From contig JAJEKV010000034.1 of the NCBI GenBank assembly GCA_021234155.1, forward strand, positions 9,871,614 through 9,935,613: a DNA stretch of 64,000 nucleotides, read 5' to 3'. The notes beneath the pieces were generated by a model. It was not told where the DNA came from. It saw nothing but the letters and a program-made list of their open reading frames with translations, and searched no databases. Shown here piece after piece: positions 45,336 through 59,582 of this stretch. The stretch's first letter is position 1. Each line of letters starts with the position of its first letter. Made by a program: the position numbers and the translations under genes. This DNA is from Isoetes taiwanensis (taxonomy: Eukaryota; Streptophyta; Lycopodiopsida; Isoetales; Isoetaceae).

Positions 45336-48300
45336 AACTAATTTTTTGTTTGGCCTCTTGGGGGCCCTTTACAAAAACAAAAGAGCTGTATATAGCGCAA
45401 TAACATGTAACATGACGACGTAAATAGAATAAGACAACAATAGGAACAGAGGTATGCATCACCATTATTTAAAGTAAAGAAATGCCAGGATGATTTCAAC
45501 AAATCATGTTAGACCTTTATTCTATGATTATATTTGCATTTTTAAGCATCAGTCTATCCATCTGTGGTTGCCTCAAGAAAGTGCATCCCTCTCTGGAGAC
45601 AATGCTTCCACAGGTTGTCAAACTGATGAAATGGATCAAACTTGAATTCGTGTTTCATGATGTGATTATGGAAGAACAGGATATCGAATAAGATCATTAT
45701 ATCTTCCCAAGAGATGCTGCTTTGTTGTGTTGCTACAAAATATATGCAAATCCTCGAGTTAAGATAGTGGCACAATATATTTTAAAAAAGAAATGTACCT
45801 TCAATGGTCACAGAAGTTTAGAACACAAGCCCTGAGCCAATTCCTCAGACGCTTCCTTTAACTCTTAAATTAATCCAAAGGGGAAAAAAGTGGCTAGAAA
45901 ATAAGTGCATTTGTCTATCTATGTCAAACTATCATGGCATCCTGCACCTGAACCTTGAATAGATGAAATGACAATCACATGTTGGATCAAATAACATCAT
46001 GTTGGACTGCCATAGCCTCCTTATTACTTCAATATAAAATTCAGACACAAATCATGCCATGAATAAACACATCCGATTATGCTGTTGGATCAAAGCTAGT
46101 GCAAGGTGCAAGGTGGAAGAGGAAAAGCAAACAAAATGCATGAGCAAATCTAAGAACAAAATGTAATATCTGGGTGCTCTTATAGGTCATAAATAACTAA
46201 AAAATACCTATAAAAGTCTTTTTTGCCATGGCTTCACACCACAGACACGTTTTTTCTAGTACCCAATTTACTTAATAATCAACATCCAAGACTGTCTTCA
46301 AGCTCTAAACCAAGGAAGCTGCTCTTCAACTGCTTGAAAATGCGAAGAACCCTTGCTGCTAGAAACCTAAAACCAAAATTTTCAAGCTCTAAAAGTACCC
46401 AAAAGCAAATCCGCTGCATTTAATTACTTGCTAAACAACACAGGAAATCAAAACCCCAAGAGTTCATGTTTCCTTCTGGATCCACAGATCAGACTCCAGC
46501 TATCCGGTATCTTGCAGACAGGAGCATAGCCAGAGGCAAGCTTCTGCACTGGTGCCAGTTAAACATCTTGCATAATGGCCCCAATCCTTTTGGCCCCTTT
46601 CCGAAACAAAAGAAGGTAACTCTAGCAAACCAAGTTCGGCCCTGCAAATTCATGAAGTTGTGTGCATGCCATAATAAATTCGACTCTGCAAATACCTGGT
46701 GTTTTTCCTGGAAGCTATCACACAAAAATCATGGAAGCCAATCCCAAACAAAGATCACAGAAGCATCCTTAAAAAATTTCAAAATCGTAATACAAAAATG
46801 CTTGAGCTTTCCATACCTGAGGAAACGAAATAGGAAAGTGAAGGGAGTAGACCATTACACATGAATTTTTTGATAATAAAATACAATGCGCATTCTAGAA
46901 GCGCTAATTAGTACAGCTCGTGTAATACGATCGCCAAATCATATGAAAACCATGCTAAAAAGCATATAAAAATAAAAATAACCCATGTTATTATGCTAGA
47001 TATTACTATGTAAAACTAACATGATAACCAATTACACCATGAAACATACAATAACAACATGTGAGCAGGACAAAGTATACAAGTCTAATTTTGATTCTGG
47101 TAAGGGACTCGCAAGGAACACAAAACCAGCCTAGGTAGGCTTGTCATTCATCACAGCAGCAGTATACAATGTTTGAATAATATAGATGGGGAGCTGACCA
47201 TAGGAACAATGTCGAGCTACCCATGAGAAGAGAGTGTGCATAGGCAGTATAGAAGGGTAGCGGCGACAACTTCTCATCGGGATGAAAAACCCCGCCCTTT
47301 CGGGTTTTCGAGGAAAACCCTAATGAGAAATGGTCGCCAACAACCTTGGATGGTTGCCTGGAGAATCGAAGGAAGTGGGGTGATGGCGTATGCAAGAGAA
47401 GTGAACATGCGAGATGACATAATATCTGCAAAGAAATGAAACACATAGAAGGCTTCCATTAACAGTTAAGGAGAACAAGAACGTGCATGACAGCGAAGCG
47501 GCAAGCTGCACAACAACAAGCACCCAAAAAACTGATGCGAGTGGCTAGAAATGAGGAGAAAATCAATAATACATGGCAGAAGAGAAGATAGCATCACCCG
47601 GAGGGTGGAGAGAAAAAGCATCACCCAGTGGGTGGAAGAAAGAACATGATAAAAAGGAAATTTGCTTCACCCTCAGGGTGGAAATAAATAGCATCACCCA
47701 CAGGTGGAGAACAAGGCAGCAGCATGCAGGTGTAAAAATATGATTATAGCAACACCCGGGGTGGACAATAATAAGGTATGCATGAACAGAAACACATGCG
47801 AAAAACAATAAACAAGCACACAAGCAAATCAGGGCGGGAAGAGAGGGAAGCAATGGGCAATGAGAGAAGTGCTGCTATGAGACGACACCGATAACCGGCC
47901 TCGGAATGCCTCGTCCCTGCCCAGAATGGCGATCCGGGGGCTCGGATCGATGCTATTCTGGTAAGGACTCGCAAAGAACATAAAACGGCCGACTACCAAA
48001 GAACTTCCTTAGCTAGAAGGCAAGCCGCTGAGAAACGTCCAAGTGTTGAGTTGAGTCGCGAATCACGTAGCGAGAGAAAAGATGAATGCCAAATGCAACA
48101 AGAAATAACCCCAGGGTCCAAAGCGAAGGTAAGGTTAGAAACCTAGGTGATGAAAAACCAAAAAATATTGTGCAGAATCATAGGTCACGTAGACGCCCCA
48201 CCGAGACGAGCAGAATACGCACCATACTAAGATAGGATCGCGAAAAGAGAGGTTCAAGTCTAGAAAAAGGGAAGGTAGCTATGCTGAAAGAAGAGGCTTG

Positions 48301-48798
48301 AAAGCGTCGGAATGAAGGCAAAGGGAGGTTAGGGCCAACGATATAGAGAGGTGGAGGTTAAGAGAGCCAAGGTCGGGGAAACCAATGTCTGAAAAAGCAA
48401 AGGCATGGGAAAGAAGAAAAATAGAGGTGACATGTGTCTAAATCAAATGGCATATAATGACGATGTGCACTGAGGGCGAAGATTGCACATGACAAAACCA
48501 AACTCAAGTCTGGATGCAGAAATTGACAGGTCAAAACATGTATATATGGGAATTTGGATAGAATCAACATCAACCATATGGAAGGCGAATAAATAATGGC
48601 AACATATAGCTGAACAAATGTAGCAGCCGATCAGGATCAAATACGCATCAACAAATGTAACACCTCCTAGAAAACAAAATGTCTAGAGATACAATTTCAA
48701 TATGGCTCACTCGCCCTTTATGAAGAATGCATAATATGAAAAGTACACCATACAGATGTGAAAATCCAAAAAACATATACAATGGATTTTATAGACAA
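45336..48798. other. intergenic, with a short hairpin array
   Basis: Open frames at 45506-45691, 46223-46423 and 46466-46864 (plus) are unrecognised. The array of CACCC-GGGTG hairpins at 47591-47765 is listed separately. Sequence at about 48690-48780 resembles sequence at about 62925-63010, suggesting a dispersed repeat. Confidence 0.4.
47591..47765. repeat. array of five CACCC-N-GGGTG hairpin units
   Basis: Five short inverted repeats occur within 175 bp: CACCCGGAGGGTG (47595), CACCCAGTGGGTG (47622), CACCCTCAGGGTG (47668), CACCCACAGGTG (47695) and CACCCGGGGTG (47753). Four are preceded by GCATCA or a near variant, and most are followed by GA. The spacers differ, so this is a dispersed hairpin motif rather than a plain tandem repeat. 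Confidence 0.75.
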
Positions 48799-50746
48799 TC
48801 TATATCTATATCTATATATAATAATAAAGCCGTTTTAGGATAGTTTGTGCGCGATCTTGTCCCTTCATTTTGTTTTGTTTCACAACTTTCATTCTGGGCC
48901 ATTTAATAGTTAGTTATTATTTTGTCGAAACAATCGTGAACAATTTTCCCTAAAACTAAAAAGAATCATGAGCTATGTTTGCCTCTTACGTTCATTAGAG
49001 ATGGCGAAGTGCTGTCGGGCTCCTTTTCATTCAATCTGAAAGATATAGCATTTCTGCAAGAGGGCTCTATGGATTTACGATATTCTATTTTATTCGGTAC
49101 AGTCAGGCATTCATTGTCTACAGACAATAAATACTTCTGTTGTTTGCATATCATACAGGCTGGCCTTCAAGAAAACGTCTTTGGGCATCCCCATCTTCAA
49201 GAGGAGTTCCGTGGGTTTTGCACAAGCCGGACTAAAGACTATATGATCCACGTTTTGAGTTTTGCATGCAACAGGTATTTCTGAAATCCTTGAAGACAGG
49301 GACTCCCTTTCACTTATTTCTGAATGCTCGCATATAGGTTTTCAGTATTTCTACTTTGTTTTTTAATCTCTACTTTCTAAGGGCATCTTGGCATCACATG
49401 TGGTAGTTGTTCAATCTATTAAACAATGTGAGGGGTATTTGGGAAGGATCGAGTTTTGAATTGAGGTTTCTGCTCAAGGATATTGCCGCATAACTCTTTA
49501 CTTTTGTGAAATGGTTTAGCATATTTAGTGACAAATCTCTGGCTTCAAGATAATATCATCGCGTTTCTAGGATGTTCAATGATGAATCTCTTGCTGCAAG
49601 TATTGGATTTGTCAAGATGAGGCCATCACGTTTTGCAGATGCCATGACTTTGATTGCCAATACTCTCCCTTGAACAAAAGCAGACTACAACTTCTGCTTA
49701 GCTAACCATATCCTTCTCTTTCTTAAGCTTGGAAAACATGTCAATCACAAGGTCGAACAGCTTATGGCACCGATGCTGCAGTCAGTTGTACTTGCGCTAA
49801 TGTTTGGTTGAACTCTTATTAGACATGTAGCACATTTTCTTTTCACAGACCTGGTTTAATATATAGGACTGTCAAAATGTGTGACCATGTATTGCAAGAA
49901 ACCATGGCCAATTGTCCGTCATATTCTCATAAAAGTAAATTGAGTTTTTCTCCATCTCCGTTGCTATGCATGAGGTTGACAAGGAGAGGTGGACGAATTG
50001 ATTTTGAAGTAATGGAGCAATCAGGGTCCATAATGAGGGCATCTCCACTGAGAATACTCTGACATACTTCCGATCTATCACACCTTTCAACAGCCATAGG
50101 CAACCAAATAAGAAAGTTTGTCAAGGTGGGAGAGTCTTGATTCAACCAGCACGAGCATCATTTCTGAGGGATGTTGCTGGAATAAAAGTTTAATTTGTTG
50201 CTTGTAATAGGGAATGACAGGTAAATATAATGATGATAAATGCAGTTTCTTGAAGATGCGAATGACAAGTGAATATGCATCTGCATCTGTCACGAGTAAG
50301 CATGTTTATGGCATATTTGGGTTTTTATAGTAAGTTACACATTACAAATCTATGCATATCCATTTTTTCTATCCATATTACACATTTGGCTATAATCAAT
50401 GATATTGGCAGAATGTGACGGCTCCAGGTTTGCATAATGGGTTCAGAGTCTGTTCATTATGAAGAAACGATGTTTTCTCATATTAATCTGCAATCAGACC
50501 CATCTTAACATGTGTATCGCTATCAAATGATCTCAAATCACTCAGGGGCAAGAGCTGAGGGTATGAATTTGATTTCAAAGTTTTTCTTAGTTGTAAAAGG
50601 AAATGATTGTATGGATTTCTCTGTTGTTATTCACAGGGTTTCACGGAGTTTTTGAAATGGTGGAGTTTTTGGCAGCGAGACATCTGCAGAAGCATTGCGG
50701 GTTAGTTCATAAATTATAAATGATCCATCAATTTTTGCATTTCCTT

Positions 50747-51073
50747 AACTCAAGTATTAGTACGTCTGTTTAAGGCTGTGCATGTGCCCTGCCAGTATTA
50801 TCTGGTAAAAGTTATTATCTCCAGCTTTGTTCAACTATGTTGAAGACTAATAAAAGGAGATTGTATACATGGAAGTTGCAGATGGAAATAAAGTTGTTAA
50901 AAAGCCACCTGGGGTTATGGATTGCAAATTATTAATATAAAGCAAACTGTCCATGATGTTTTCCACATGGAACCATGGTCCTGGGCTTTGCCATCACAAT
51001 TCAAATGAATGAGTGAAATTTTTCCATGTTGGTGGTCCATGAATGTTCGTAAAAGTAGAGGCTATTAGCCACT
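50747..51073 (+). repeat. direct repeat, copy 1, inside the Helitron
   Basis: A 327-bp block from AACTCAAGTATTAGTACGTC to CTATTAGCCACT recurs at 52663-52984 in the same orientation, 1.92 kb downstream, with small indels and substitutions (by eye roughly nine tenths identical). The two copies bracket the PPR and FPP fragments. Confidence 0.85.
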
Positions 51074-51089
51074 ACCGGGCAGGCTCATT

Positions 51090-51420
51090 CACGACTATTT
51101 CGGCAATCATTGGAGACCTTGAACCGTTGCAAACTCTCAGGCTGCGAAGCATGAAACTGGAGGGCATTGGAGGGCATTAACCATAGCTTACAAGATGCAG
51201 GTTCCTTTTAGAATTGTAAGTTCCATTTCTTCCCATAAAGTTCTTTTCCAGTCTCTAGGTTTAGATGCTAATTTCAGAACACGGGACATTATCATTTTAA
51301 GGTTTAACCTATAATAGACTTTTCACTCTGTATATTGACAGAAGTGATTTTTTTTTTTTTTATTTGGTTTAGGGATCTGTCTGGTAATTTTCTTCCTCGT
51401 CATCGTTAGCCTCTGGCAAG
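51090..51420 (+). pseudogene. possible leucine-rich-repeat fragments
   Basis: Two short stretches, IIGDLEPLQTLRLRSMKLEG (about 51108-51168) and RDLSGNFLP (about 51370-51397), have LRR-like spacing and are separated by intron-like, T-rich DNA. LRR receptor kinase genes commonly have one exon per repeat. The call is weak and based on pattern only. Confidence 0.25.
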
Positions 51421-51460
51421 TTCATCCATTCTCAGATACTTAGAAGAAAATTTAGTCCAA

Positions 51461-51784
51461 ATGCTACTTTGAAGACTGCCGAAAACAGGGAACATAGATG
51501 AAGCCCAGAAGGTGTTAAATCAAATGCTTGGCAGAGATGTTATAATGTGGACAACTATGATTGCTGCATATGCTCAGCATGGGCAAGGGAAGGAGGCCTT
51601 AGAAACGTTCCAGACAATGCAATCTGAAGGCAAGAAACCAAATCAGGTTACATTTGTGGGTGTTCTTGATGGATGTGCCTGTATAGATTCTCTTATAGAA
51701 GGATGGCTTGCACATCCTCAGATCAGAGGCATGAAACTTGCATTGGATGTTCCACTTGGAAATGCCCTTATGGATGAAATCTAA
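51461..51784 (+). pseudogene. pentatricopeptide-repeat (PPR) protein fragment
   Basis: In-frame sequence reads TGNIDEAQKVLNQMLGRDVI, then MWTTMIAAYAQHGQGKEALE and TFQTMQSEGKKPNQVTFVGV with a following LDGCA. This is the end of one repeat, one full 35-residue repeat and the start of another, of the PLS type common in land plants (W-T-x-MIxAYAQHGxxxEAL). A stop lies just upstream and the frame ends at 51782. Intact relatives edit or stabilise organelle RNA. This isolated fragment has no targeting sequence and is probably Helitron-captured. Confidence 0.85.
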
Positions 51785-51896
51785 CTATTAATGTTACTTT
51801 ATGTGTTTGTCTATGTGCTATGGCTGTTCTTCATTTTCGTCTTTTTTAGGCTACAAAGAAACTACTTGAACATGGGTAATTGCTTCCAACATGCAG

Positions 51897-52538
51897 GTAA
51901 AAACAAGAGAGCATGAGGATGTCGCTAGACCAACAAAGGTAAACCTAATTTTTCAACGTATTTAGCTATGGCTCAATCTCTTTTCTTTCTCACAGTCTCT
52001 GTTTACTTTTAAAATGCAGGAAAAGGAAATTGCAGTTGCTGCAAAGAAGTTGTCTGAATGTCAAAACTCAATTATGGCTCTAGGCAAGCAGCTTCAGCAT
52101 CTTGGAGTATCTAAAAATGCATGTCCAAATTCTTTAGATATGTCCCCTGTATCACATGGAAAGTCCAGGAATTCATTTTTGCATGGCGACGATGTGCAAT
52201 CCGATGATTTGGCTTTCCTTACTAAGATCCATAGCCAGACCTCAAATTTCAATTTTAGCCACTCCAGAGCTATAGGTGAGCATGTTCAGACACAGAAAAT
52301 GTACTGGAGTTCAGACATCTGGTCTGGCCCAGATCTGGTGAATATTGTCAATCATGGCGAAAATGCAAACCATTATAATGGATCACATTTTGCACAAGAA
52401 ATGCTGCAGGATGAAAATGAAAGATCACTTCTATCTTCTCCAAGAACGAAACTAAAGAAAATGATAGAACATTCCCAGAAGCATTCTCATTCAGGCGTTA
52501 GCAGGTTCTTCTCACGTAAGAAGGTGCTGGCTGATTAA
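51897..52538 (+). pseudogene. filament-like plant protein (FPP) C-terminal exons
   Basis: Two exons join in frame: 51897-51938 (VKTREHEDVARPTK) and 52020-52538, separated by an 81-bp GT...AG intron. The second exon reads EKEIAVAAKKLSECQNSIMA, then LGKQLQHL, a Ser-rich linker and SRFFSRKK near the end. This matches the conserved end of DUF869/filament-like plant proteins (EKEIAxAAxKLAECQxTIxxLGKQL ... GxSRFFS). Family members are long coiled-coil proteins, some regulating microtubules. The N-terminal coiled coil (about 700-900 residues) is absent. The intact reading frame suggests recent capture. Confidence 0.85.
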
Positions 52539-52662
52539 AATCATGTTCGTCATAATTAAGTGTTAAACAAGTGATAAAGATTTGTTGTAAAATAAGTTTT
52601 GCCCAAGCTATTCGATGGAGCGTAAAAGTTGTTTATATTGTAGCACGGTGGAAAATAGCATC

Positions 52663-52984
52663 AACTCAAGTATTAGTACGTCTATTTAAGGTTGTGCATG
52701 TCCCTGCCAGTATTATCTGGTAATAAGTTATTTATCTCCAGCTTTGTTCAACTATGTTGAAGACTGATAAAAGGAGATTGTATAGATGGAAGTTGCATAT
52801 GGAAATAAAGCTGTTAAAAAGCCACCTCTTGGGGTTATGGATTGCAAATTATTAATATAAAGCAAACTGTCCATGATGTTTCCCACATGGGACCATCTTT
52901 GCCATTACAATTCAAATGAATGAGTGAAATTTTTCCATGTTGGTGGTCCATGAATGTTCGTAAAAGCAGAGACTATTACCCACT
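52663..52984 (+). repeat. direct repeat, copy 2, inside the Helitron
   Basis: Second copy of the block at 50747-51073, same orientation, ending CTATTACCCACT. The sequence then diverges. Confidence 0.85.
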
Positions 52985-53386
52985 TTCCATACACCATAGC
53001 CAAGCCACTAGGTATGGATATTGCAGTAATCTTAACGAAAAAGGTCTTGTAAGTGAATACTTTGACGGCTTCCTACGTAGCCTTTGGAAAATCTTATGCT
53101 TATGTGGACAATGCCATGCTGCCAGAAGACAAGTGGGGCATGCATCTCAGTTAAGGTGTTATAGGAGTTTGTTGAAATAGGAGTTTGTTGAAATGACACA
53201 CCTCTTTCCTAACCACGGACAGGTAGGTACTATGCAATATCGTTGAATACTTGAACAAGGACATATGACATCTTATGAAAATAACATTATTGCGTTAAAA
53301 ACCCAGGAAACCATTGCTTGAAGAACATAATACCCAACGTCATCAACCTTTTTTTATATTAATTATTTAGTTTAAACCTGACAAAA

Positions 53387-53415
53387 GCCCAGCAACGCTG
53401 GGCACTTTTTCTAGT
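53387..53415 (+). other. Helitron 3' terminal hairpin and CTAGT
   Basis: The perfect 7-bp stem GCCCAGC/GCTGGGC with AAC loop, the spacer ACTTTTT, and then CTAGT followed by host T form the diagnostic termination signal of rolling-circle transposition. Confidence 0.9.
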
Positions 53416-53759
53416 TGTGATATAATGCGAGGCCCGAATAAAGGAGAGCAACCAACCCCTAAACCGAGCTAACTATTCCGAATCTATGCAAATCCAGAGA
53501 GGCTCCATATAAAATTAACCACAAAGCTCAGCTTAGATGCAAATTCGACAACCCCAACCATAACCAACATACAAAGGTGTGACAAGAGAAGTCAACAATT
53601 GAACAAGGTAGCAGCCATACAATAAAGGAAATTCAAAACCTATAACCCCCAACCGAAGGGACGACATTCTTTGTAGGAACAAAAAAAAAAAAAAAAAAAA
53701 ACCTAGCTTAGTGACTTTAAGCAATGGTGGCACCAAAAATCCTACAGACAATTATGCTC
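53416..53759. other. intergenic host DNA after the Helitron
   Basis: No gene. A run of about 20 A lies at 53680-53701, possibly a retroposon tail, but no body was identified. Confidence 0.5.
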
Positions 53760-56201
<2,442 letters not shown>

Positions 56202-56339
56202 GAAATGAAATGAAATGTTGTATTTCTTACGTCTGTAGACCACCAGGTCTATGAGACGATCAATGTACATATTCAACGTTATAAAAGATATCCTCTAATG
56301 CATCTTCTGACAAGAATGCATTAGACTCTTCCCATCTCT

Positions 56340-59300
56340 CATCATGTATAACATTACAATCTTTAATACTCATTAACTGTTCTCTCTGTATCAATATTTC
56401 CTTCAAGTATTTCCCAATGTGATGTCGGGCATATCAAAGAATTCCAAGCAAAGAGTTTGAATGGATCTTTGTACTTATCTCGAATCCCTGAGTATGACGG
56501 GCACCTTACGATGACATGTAATTCATCTTCTACTTCTCCCATATTGCATACTTTGCAAAATCTCAATTCATGGGGAATATTACTCCAACGTCCTACCTCA
56601 ACCCCAAGCCTATGGGAGCTAAGCCGCATCCTGCTTATCATCCATGTCTGGCCAAAAGACACACCTTCCTTGAGGTATTTGGCCTCTTGGAGAGTGGGAT
56701 TTATATACTGTCTATAGAAATGTTTTTTTGTCTCCGGGACTCTCCAGCTTCTTCTAATGAGGTGCTCATGCACCCACTCTCTTAGATTGCCCTTATTCTC
56801 ACGTATACCATGAATGTCCATCCCCCACTTCCTCATCCATTCCCTAATATCCGAAAGTACCATCCCTTGTCTCTTGTTTCTTCTAATGCTAGCCTTGGTA
56901 AGCTATCTTACGGCATATCAAATAGCAACTTAGAGAGATATGTAAGCGTTCGCATAGGGCTTGACCTCTAGTGGCATCATGCCACACTCTACAAGCAAAC
57001 ATATCATATGGAGTTTGAGCTTTAGTGCCCAATTCTGTTCTCAAGAACTTCTTACGCACTTTCTCAACCTTTTTCCGAGGATTTCTGAGATAATCCCCCC
57101 CCATACTTCACACCCATAGAGCAAAACCTGTTTGGGCCGAGCACTCGATATAATGTGCGCTTCGGGCTAAAGTCCCATATTTCTGCTTTTTCCACTTTTA
57201 CTGTGCATGCTATATAGTGCTTTCAGGCCTCCATTTCTTTGTATGATCAATGCCAGAGTTCCAAATTTATGCCCCTTGTCCACATGTATCCCTAGATACT
57301 TATATGAGGTGACAATTTCCACGGGTTCTCCATGATAGAGGAATTTAAGATGATCTACTTTATTTGTCCCAAATACCATCATCTTAGTCTTTGACATATT
57401 TACCCTCATACTTTTTACATTCCACGAAATGTGCGGTAGCATCTAAATGCTTACGCATGCCTTCCATCGAGCGGAAAAGAAGAACAACATCATCGGCATA
57501 TAAGAGCAACAGAACCATGCATCTAAACAATGGGGTCCCCTCCCGCCATATTAGGACATCCAAGCCTGCGGTTGGTCTATGAATAGGCCAAATAGTGTGG
57601 GGCGACAATGGGCACCCTTGCTTCACTCAATATTACTTTCTACCACATCCAGCGCATTGCTCAATGTAGGGGGATGATAGCTGTACCAAAAACTTTATCA
57701 TAAAGTATCTTCTTTGCATGTCTAAGCTCAATTGATACCCCTAGGGCCTCCATTCTCTCCCATAAATTACTACGAGATACCGTGTCAAATGCCTTAGCAT
57801 AATCAACAAAAAAGAGCATAAAGGGGTTTTTCTTACCCTTAACCGAATCAACCATAGCTCATAAAAGTAACCCGGATGATCAAGCTACGCAGATCTTTTT
57901 TGGTCTAAAGCCCACTTTGTCGGTGGCTCTAACATTATGTTTTTCAGCCTGTGTGCTCAATTTACAATTCAGCATAGCAGCAAATAATTTGGCATATAAA
58001 CTACTAACCAGAATCATTCGGTAATTTCCAGGATCATTCTCATCTCCAGCTTTATACAAGGGGATAACTCTGTTCAGCTGCCAAGTGCGAGGAAACCCTT
58101 TGCGCAAAACATTGTTAAATAAATGACAACAATGCAACATGTATTGAGTTACCTGCCCATTTGAACATTTCAGCTACCAGCCCAATTGAATCAGCCGCTT
58201 TCCCGTTGGCAAGATGACTTAACCCTTCTTCTAAGTCTTCCAAATCAAAGCACCAGCCTACATCCTGTAAGTCAATATTACCGACATCGGCCTCTGGCAT
58301 GTGATACAGCTTACGCACTTGGCTTACTAAAGCCATGGTTTCCAGGTGGGTCTCCTGCTTCATCTTAGGCTTAATCTCATTCCAGAATTTTTTGGGATCT
58401 GCTATAGTGTCACGGATCAGCTCCTGCTGTCTCTGATACACATATTTTTTCTTTTTTGATTTCGTGAGTGCAAAATATTCTTTCTTTAATCTCTGTCTAT
58501 CTTCCCCCCTTGCCTGCTTAAATGCCTCTCTTTTTGCTCTACAAGACGCATCAAACCAACTATTGCATGGCAACCCCTTCATCTTTCTGCGTGAGACAAA
58601 ACAATCAGTGGCAACATCTAGAACTAACTCTGCAATCTTGTCACTTAATTTATCAGTGTCGCTGGCCCAATTTGTTGTGGAGGCTCTTGCCTCACACTTC
58701 TTCATATAGCTTTCCACTTTATGATATTTCATACGTATGCGAGGCTTAGAGACACAACGTGCCTGGTGGCATGTGTAATTCTTGGTGCTTAACACAACTG
58801 TTATCGGTGTATGATCTGAGATCTTTTCCATCTCTTCCCCTATAGACATATGTAACACCTGTTCTGCAAATTGGGACGTAGCAAGAACGAGATCAACAAC
58901 ACTTGCATTTCTGCATGTGCATTTACAATACACAGAAACCTCCGTGTGCCATTATAAACCAATAAATCAAGCCCGCTGCACATATTAAGCACATGGTTGC
59001 CTTGGGGTGTAGGCCATCTTATTCTATCTGCCGTAGTTCTACTCCATCCTTCCTGGGATACTTCCTTATCATCAAGCATCTCAACCCATCACGGGATCCC
59101 CTTCCATGCTAGCGATAGTCGCTTTTTTGGTAGCAATCTCGTTGAAATCTCTAATAAGAGAACATCACCATCGGCAAGCAATGAAAGCACATCCTGTTCT
59201 AAGCTAAAAAATGGGTCATCCCGATCCGTGGTCCGAAAGTCATAAAGCGGTGATTCTCTCGGTGGAAAGTAACATCCGCCACAAAGATCTTACCTTTACG

Positions 59301-59582
59301 GCCTTGTAACTCCACCCGGATATCTTTGCAATGATCCTCTTTCATTCACTATTTTGACCAGGTGTTTCATGCGACCTTACATAGCATGCAATCCCGCCAT
59401 GTCCTTTTAGGGCCAGCCTTTATTGTTGTAAAGGAGTGCAACAGTGTAAACCCATGTATGTGCGGTAAACCTTTTTCTTCATTTTCACAAGTTTCTAAGA
59501 AGAACAAAACATCTACATTTGAAAATAGATCATCTACTACATCTATTTTATACTGACTAATAGAATTTATGTTCCAACACAT
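56340..59582 (-). pseudogene. LINE B ORF2 (APE endonuclease-RT), frameshifted
   Basis: The ATG at 59582 overlaps the ORF1 stop. CWNINSISQYKIDVVDDLFS and DVLFFLETCENE open the AP-endonuclease. After shifts come GGCYFPPRESPLYDF and an FN motif (about 59130). The frame 58933-58115 has ISDHTPITVVL, the SDH end of the endonuclease, then a basic linker, and GKAADSIGLVAEMFKWAGNS leading into RT. Further pieces read NRVIPLYKAGDENDPGNYRM (58100), KGKKNPFMLFFVDYAKAFDT (57830) and LLLYADDVVLLF (57500), then a thumb. The last, 56863-56363, has SSHRLGVEVGRWSNIPHELR and CKVCN...HVIVRC, the zinc motif. Stops and shifts between pieces inactivate it. Confidence 0.85.

Larger units (their letters stand above)
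48799..53415 (+). mobile_element. non-autonomous Helitron carrying gene fragments
   Basis: The 3' end is canonical. A 17-nt hairpin GCCCAGCAACGCTGGGC (7-bp stem, 3-nt loop; 53387-53403) is followed after seven bases by CTAGT (53411-53415), and the next host base is T. The 5' end lies in TCTATATCTATATCTATATA. The exact TC could be 48799, 48805 or 48811, each preceded by A, giving the expected insertion between A and T with no target duplication. There is no Rep/helicase ORF in 4.6 kb. The interior carries PPR and filament-like plant protein exons with introns, as rolling-circle elements that capture host DNA do. Confidence 0.85.

Noticed and set aside
52014-52538. A complete small gene of 174 aa
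   Set aside because: The ATG is 6 bp inside the intron/acceptor (ATGCAG|GAA). The sequence is the last exon of a long FPP coiled-coil protein, not a standalone gene.
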